From JAVBLT01 sp031553315 (GTDB lineage: Bacteria > Verrucomicrobiota > Kiritimatiellia > RFP12 > DVOR01), in assembly GCA_031553315.1 (NCBI GenBank), contig JAVBLT010000009.1:1-26330 (forward strand): a stretch of DNA of 26,330 nt. The letters run 5' to 3'. Shown here piece after piece: positions 22,187 through 26,330 of this stretch. The notes under the pieces are model-generated. The model ran no database searches. It worked only from the letters and a program-made list of their open reading frames with translations, and was not told where the DNA came from. Position 1 is the stretch's first letter; the number at the start of each line of letters is the position of its first letter. Made by a program: the position numbers and the translations under genes.

Positions 22187-25144
22187 ATGAAGAGATGCAT
22201 CGTTCCCTTGATGATTGCCCTCTGCGCCGGCCTTGCCGGCGCGGAGCAGGTGCACACGCACCACTTCGCCGCGCAATCGTTCAACGACGGCTGGAAATTC
22301 GCCCGCTACGGCCTGCAGCCCGATGGCGACTCCATTCCCGAACCCGGCGTGTTCCGCTCCAGCCCGATGGAGGTCGTTGCCTCCTCCGTGGAAAAAGACG
22401 CCACCGGCCCCGAAAAAATCTTCGACGGCGACAACGCCACCCGCTGGTGCGCCTCCAACGCCAAATACCCCCAAAGCCTCATCGTCCGCATCAAGAAGCC
22501 CGTGACCGTTTCCGCGGTGAAATTCGCCTTCGAGTTCAAGCCTCAGGATTACCTCTACACCCTCGAAGGCGAAACCGACAAAGGTCAAAAAGTCACCGTC
22601 GCCAGGCGCGAGAAGGCCGAAGACCCCGCCGTCAGCGAGATCAGGCTTCCCGCGGCAACCACCTTCCGCAACCTCACGTTCACCTTCACGGGAGCCGTCA
22701 AATCCGGCGCTTACGCCAGCCTGCGCGAGCTGACCCTGCTCGACCCCGGCGGCAAGCGGATTGAAAACCCCGAAACCGTCGTCGTGACCACCACTCCCGA
22801 AAAGGTCAATTTCGACGATTCCTCTTGGCGCAAGCTCGACATCCCCCACGACTGGGGCATCGAAGGCCCCTTCCGCATTGACCTCAACGGCAACACCGGC
22901 AAGCTTCCCTGGGCCGCCATCGGCTGGTACCGCAAAGATTTCTCCCTCCCCGCCTCCGCCGCCGGCAAGCAAATCTACCTCGATTTCGACGGCGCAATGG
23001 CCAATGCCCAAATCTATTGCAACGGCGAATACGTCGGCGAATGGCCCTACGGCTACGCCTCCTTCCGCATGGATCTCACACCCTTCCTCAAGCCCGGCGC
23101 GAAGAACAACGTGGCCGTTCGCCTCGACACCGAAAAGTGGGGTTCCCGCTGGTATCCCGGCGCAGGTCTTTACCGCAACACCTGGCTCGTGACGGTCGAC
23201 CCCGTCCACGTCGCCCAATGGGGAACCTACATCACCACCCCTGTGGCCAGCGACAAAGAAGCCGATGTCAACCTCGAGCTGACCGTCGATAACAAAAGCG
23301 CCGCCGACCGCGCCGTCACCGCCAAGACCGTGATCTACACGATCGACAAAGACAATGCCATCGGCAGGAAGGCCGGCGAGTTTGCCGACAAAACCTTCAC
23401 CGTGGCCAAAGGCGAGCAGGCCGTGGAGAACTTCTCCCTCAAGCTGAAGAATCCCAAACTGTGGGACCTCGACAGCCCCAACCGCTACGTCGCCCGCACC
23501 ACCCTCACCGTCAACGGTAAAGTGACCGATACCTACGATACCGTCTTCGGCGTGCGCACCGTGAGCTGGGATCGCAACGGCATCTACATCAACGGCCGGA
23601 AGACCTTCATCAAAGGCGTCTGCCAGCATCATGACCTCGGAGCCCTCGGCGCCGCCATGAACCGCCGCGCGCTCGAGCGCCAGTTTGAGATCCTCCGCGA
23701 AATGGGCTGCAACGCCATCCGCACCTCGCACAACCCGCCCGCACCCGAAGTGATGGATCTTGCCGACCGCATGGGCATGTTCATTCAGGTTGAAAGCTTC
23801 GACTGCTGGGGAAGCAGCAAAAGCGCCAACGACTACGGCCGCCTCTACTGGAAATGGCACACCGCCGACCTGGGCGCCATCGTCCGCCACTACCGCAACA
23901 ACCCCTCCGCCATGATGTGGAGCATCGGCAACGAAGTGCACGAGCAGGGCGACACGAAAATGACCCGCGATTTGTGCGACACCGTCCGCAAATACGACAA
24001 AACCCGCCCCATCTCCAACGGCCTCAACAACTCCACCTGGGCCCGCGATTCAGGTGCCGCGCTCATTACCGACGCCGTGGGCATCAACTACCAGTTCCAC
24101 CTCCAGCCCAAGTACGACAAAGACCCCCGCTACGCCAACTTCCCCACGCTGGGAACCGAAACCTCCTCCTCCATCAGCTCCCGCGGCGAGTATTTCTTCG
24201 ACGGCAAGCAGGAAGGCGGCTATCAGATCACTTCGTACGACACCAAAGCCGTGCCGTGGGGGTGCATTCCCGATCACCAGTTCCGCGTCAACGCCAAATA
24301 TCCCTATTCCTGGGGCGAATTCGTGTGGACCGGTTTCGACTACATCGGCGAACCCACCCCCTACAACTCCGACGCCACCAACCTGCTCAACTTCCGCAAC
24401 GATCCCGCCAAAAAGGCCGAGCTCGAAGCCGAGCTGAAAAAGCTCGAGGAAACCAGGTCGCCCTCGCGCAGCAGCTACTTCGGCATCGTTGACCTCGCCG
24501 GGTTCAAGAAGGACCGCTTCTACAGCTACCAGGCCTACTGGCTGCCCGAGAAGCCGATGGCCCACATCTTCCCGCACTGGAACTGGCCCGAGCGCGTCGG
24601 CAAAAAAGTGCCCGTCATGGTCTACTCCTCCGGCGACGAAGCCGAGCTCTTCGTCAACGGCGCCAGCCAGGGCAAGCGCGTGAAACGCCCCAATGAGGAT
24701 TTCCGCTTCCGCTGGGACGATGTGATCTACACCCCCGGCACCGTGAAGGTCGTGGTCACCAAGGCCGGCAAAGCCTGGGCCGAGCAGACCATCGCCACCA
24801 CCGGCGAGGCCGACAGGCTGATGGTTGAAGCCGACCGCGCCACCCTCAACGCGGCCGACAAAAACGACCTCTCCTTCATCACCGTCCGCGTGGCCGACGC
24901 GAAGGGCGTCACCGTTCCCCGCACGCACAACGACATCCGCTTCCGCATTGAAGGCGAAGGCGAAATCGTGGCCGTCGACAACGGCAACGCCATCAGCTTC
25001 GAGCCCTTCCAGGCCGATACCCGCAAAGCCTACAACGGCCTCGCCCTCGTGATTGTGAAGGCCCGGCCCGGCGCCAAACAGTTCACCCTCCACGCTGAAT
25101 CAACCGGCCTCAAAGCCGCCAGCGTGAAGATCGGCAACAAGTAA
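22187..25144 (+). CDS. Secreted GH2-family glycosidase with inserted discoidin-like module
   Basis: The 985-residue protein has a signal peptide (1-19). The GH2 sugar-binding domain begins at FNDGWKF (about 32-38), but a discoidin-like insert follows (about 55-190; FDGDNATRWCASNAKYPQSL, SLRELTLLDP). The sugar-binding domain resumes at NFDDSSWRKLDIPHDWGIEG. The jelly-roll strand DFDGAMANAQIYCNGEYVGEW and the Ig-like domain follow. The GH2 barrel has acid/base Glu583 in SIGNEVHEQG and nucleophile Glu658 in LGTETSSS, and ICQHHDLGALG-type substrate motifs (here VCQHHDLGALG). C-terminal Ig-like domains (DUF4982-like) run from about 770. Beta-galactosidase is the likely activity, but GH2 also includes mannosidases and glucuronidases. 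It is the last gene of the glycan operon. Confidence 0.92.
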   Translation: MKRCIVPLMIALCAGLAGAEQVHTHHFAAQSFNDGWKFARYGLQPDGDSIPEPGVFRSSPMEVVASSVEKDATGPEKIFDGDNATRWCASNAKYPQSLIVRIKKPVTVSAVKFAFEFKPQDYLYTLEGETDKGQKVTVARREKAEDPAVSEIRLPAATTFRNLTFTFTGAVKSGAYASLRELTLLDPGGKRIENPETVVVTTTPEKVNFDDSSWRKLDIPHDWGIEGPFRIDLNGNTGKLPWAAIGWYRKDFSLPASAAGKQIYLDFDGAMANAQIYCNGEYVGEWPYGYASFRMDLTPFLKPGAKNNVAVRLDTEKWGSRWYPGAGLYRNTWLVTVDPVHVAQWGTYITTPVASDKEADVNLELTVDNKSAADRAVTAKTVIYTIDKDNAIGRKAGEFADKTFTVAKGEQAVENFSLKLKNPKLWDLDSPNRYVARTTLTVNGKVTDTYDTVFGVRTVSWDRNGIYINGRKTFIKGVCQHHDLGALGAAMNRRALERQFEILREMGCNAIRTSHNPPAPEVMDLADRMGMFIQVESFDCWGSSKSANDYGRLYWKWHTADLGAIVRHYRNNPSAMMWSIGNEVHEQGDTKMTRDLCDTVRKYDKTRPISNGLNNSTWARDSGAALITDAVGINYQFHLQPKYDKDPRYANFPTLGTETSSSISSRGEYFFDGKQEGGYQITSYDTKAVPWGCIPDHQFRVNAKYPYSWGEFVWTGFDYIGEPTPYNSDATNLLNFRNDPAKKAELEAELKKLEETRSPSRSSYFGIVDLAGFKKDRFYSYQAYWLPEKPMAHIFPHWNWPERVGKKVPVMVYSSGDEAELFVNGASQGKRVKRPNEDFRFRWDDVIYTPGTVKVVVTKAGKAWAEQTIATTGEADRLMVEADRATLNAADKNDLSFITVRVADAKGVTVPRTHNDIRFRIEGEGEIVAVDNGNAISFEPFQADTRKAYNGLALVIVKARPGAKQFTLHAESTGLKAASVKIGNK

Positions 25145-25154
25145 CGCCTCAGGC

Positions 25155-25193
25155 AAAAAAAGGGCGCCCCGTGAAAACCGGGCGCCCTTTTTT
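25155..25193. terminator. Bidirectional terminator between GH2 and thioredoxin-like genes
   Basis: GGGCGCCC at 25162-25169 pairs with GGGCGCCC at 25180-25187, extended by an A-run (25155-25161) opposite a T-run (25188-25193). The symmetric A/T tracts let it end both the plus-strand operon and the minus-strand gene, whose stop is at 25211. Confidence 0.92.
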
Positions 25194-25210
25194 CATGCCT
25201 TGTAAAAACC

Positions 25211-26092
25211 TTACTTGGCGGCTTCGCGGGCTTTGAGAGCCTTTTCGAAGAGCGCGTTCAGCTTCTTTTCAGAGGCCTCGATCGAATCCCGGACCGGCTT
25301 CATTTCGGCGCGGGCTTTTTCGAGGAGCTCATCAAAGGCCTTCTTGGTTTCGGCGGCTGTTTTTTCGGCTTCGGCCTTGGCTTCCGCGGAAGCCCTCTTC
25401 ACTTCGGCCTCGGCCTTGCGATTCGCTTCGTAGGCTTTTTGCAGCGATTTGTTGTAGGTTTCGCCGATTTTTTCACCGGCCGCCTCGGCTTCCGCTTTGG
25501 CTTTTTCGATGGCTTTCATTTCCTCAAGCTCGGTTTTATCGAGCCATTTTTCGATCTCGTCGGGGCGGTTGAGCTCAAGCTTGCGCACTTCGAGGATGAA
25601 CGATTCGGGCGTGGCTTCCTGGGATGCGCCCAGCTGGCCGAGCTTAGTCGTGCCGTCGGATTCCAGGATGATGTAGGTCGGGTACCCGCGCACGCCGTAT
25701 TCGCGTTGCAGGGCTTGGTTGCGGGCAACGAATTGTTCGGGCACGAGGGTTTTGTCGCTGGGAAAATCGATCCAGACCAGCATCAGGTTTTCCTTGGCGT
25801 AGGCCTGCCATTCGGGTTTTCCGAAGACGTTGCGATCCATGAGCTTGCACCAGCCGCACCAGTCGCTGCCGGTAAAATTGAGGAAAAGGGGAATTTTCTT
25901 TTCGGCGGCGACCTTCTTCGCGGCGTCGAAATCCATTGTCCATTCGCCGGGCACGGCGCCGGTGACGGCGGGGCCGCTTTTCTTCTCTGCGGCGGGAGGC
26001 GCTTTCGCGGGGTCGGTGGAATCCTTGAACGTGATGGCGCTTGCTGAGCAGGCGACCAGGGCGATGAGGGCGGCGGCGGCAATACGTTTCAT
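25211..26092 (-). CDS. Exported thioredoxin-fold protein with long charged helical tail
   Basis: This 293-residue product has an export signal. LVAC (12-15) is a possible lipobox with Cys15, though cleavage after SASA is also plausible. Residues about 50-170 are a thioredoxin_7/DUF255-like domain with WCGWC (78-82; Cys79 and Cys82), the cis-Pro138 in GYPTYI, and DWCGWCKLMD. From about 180 to 293 the sequence is Ala/Glu/Lys-rich with heptad-like spacing (for example EAEVKRASAEAKAEAEKTAA), a likely coiled coil or single alpha helix. A disulfide-reductase or isomerase role in the envelope follows from the motif; the tail may tether or oligomerise it. AGGAG lies about 7 nt before the ATG. It is monocistronic, with a terminator just beyond its stop. 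Confidence 0.85.
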   Translation of the reverse strand: MKRIAAAALIALVACSASAITFKDSTDPAKAPPAAEKKSGPAVTGAVPGEWTMDFDAAKKVAAEKKIPLFLNFTGSDWCGWCKLMDRNVFGKPEWQAYAKENLMLVWIDFPSDKTLVPEQFVARNQALQREYGVRGYPTYIILESDGTTKLGQLGASQEATPESFILEVRKLELNRPDEIEKWLDKTELEEMKAIEKAKAEAEAAGEKIGETYNKSLQKAYEANRKAEAEVKRASAEAKAEAEKTAAETKKAFDELLEKARAEMKPVRDSIEASEKKLNALFEKALKAREAAK

Positions 26093-26108
26093 AATGAATC
26101 TCCTAATG

Positions 26109-26136
26109 ATTATTCACTTTTGATAGTGTGAGGCAA
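26109..26136 (-). promoter_or_regulatory. Candidate promoter for thioredoxin-like gene
   Basis: Read on the minus strand, TTGCCT (26136-26131) and AATAAT (26114-26109) are separated by 16 nt. The -10 element is 17 nt before the ATG, so the leader would be very short and the call is tentative. The nearby repeat copy begins at 26177, outside this promoter. Confidence 0.45.
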
Positions 26137-26176
26137 TCGGAGGCGAAATGCAAGCCAATTTCAGAAAGTAAATTGC

Positions 26177-26330
26177 TAGAGCAGGTTTTGAATGAGATTT
26201 CCGGATTTTGCGAAGGTGATTTTTGATTTTGACAAACGCTTGAAGTAAGCCGTAGCAACGCTACGGCGATCTGAAAGGGTGAAGTCAAAAACAAAAAGTA
26301 CCGAGAAAAAGCGGAAAGATCAATCGAAAC
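26177..26330. repeat. MITE-like imperfect palindromic repeat, copy 2 (cut by window end)
   Basis: Starts with TAGAGCAGGTTTTGAATGAG and matches copy 1 throughout with about eight substitutions and one single-base deletion. The central GCCGTAGC-AAC-GCTACGGC hairpin is at 26249-26267, the same distance (81 nt) from the start as in copy 1. By that symmetry the full unit should end about 8 nt beyond the window. The arms are nearly complementary here too, for example TTTTTGATTTTGAC against GTCAAAAACAAAAA. It lies 84 nt upstream of the thioredoxin-like gene start. Confidence 0.8.

Noticed and set aside
19811..23941. Minus-strand open frame (1376 codons) antisense to the GH35 and GH2 genes
   Set aside because: The sense genes are unambiguous enzymes with catalytic residues, and the antisense product is Gly/Val/Phe/His-rich with no domain or plausible start. 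It is a shadow of codon bias.
15..26330. The two direct repeats as ends of a 26-kb composite mobile unit
   Set aside because: There is no transposase or integrase, and the interval is housekeeping genes plus a glycan operon. Two dispersed copies of a short repeat are a simpler explanation.

Overview
The window is GC-rich bacterial chromosome, densely coded, with no tRNA, rRNA, CRISPR, transposase or phage gene. The gene mix fits a carbohydrate-degrading member of the PVC group (Verrucomicrobiota, Kiritimatiellota or Lentisphaerota): secreted GH35/GH2-type enzymes with discoidin domains, a GHL10 protein, EF-hand secreted proteins, a COX24/mS38-like mini-protein and a topoisomerase I without zinc ribbons. 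This placement is inference from gene content, not from a marker phylogeny.

Layout. (1) 15-177 and 26177-26330 hold two copies, in the same orientation, of a ~163-bp imperfect palindrome with terminal inverted repeats flanked by TA, which looks like a MITE. (2) 191-3066 (+): three lipoprotein genes, the first with TPR-like and EF-hand parts. (3) 3076-7043 (-): a tight five-gene operon, M42 aminopeptidase, nadC, coaX, YggT-family membrane protein, DUF167/YggU protein. (4) 7204-9369 (+): infA and a GHL10 glycoside-hydrolase-like protein behind a clear sigma-70 promoter. (5) 9501-10166 (+): EF-hand secreted protein and terminator. (6) 10359-13660 (+): topA with a three-repeat C-terminus, overlapped by a degenerate HAD-like gene. 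(7) 13742-14721 (+): hisG and a 28-codon mS38-like gene, then a terminator. (8) 14913-25144 (+): a four-gene glycan operon, PKD/LamG/beta-helix protein, two tandem GH35 proteins and a GH2 protein, closed by a strong terminator. (9) 25211-26092 (-): thioredoxin-fold protein with a long charged helical tail.

How it works together. Block 8 looks like an export-dependent galactoside-degrading set: every product has a signal peptide, three carry discoidin-like modules, and the beta-helix protein has an Asp-rich motif reminiscent of GH110 alpha-galactosidases. Transporters, sulfatases and regulators are absent from the window. Blocks 3 to 7 are housekeeping (NAD and CoA cofactors, translation, DNA topology, histidine). 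The most unusual items are the palindromic repeat, the TopA C-terminal repeats with the coupled HAD pseudo-enzyme, the GTG-started mS38-like gene, and the glycan operon architecture.
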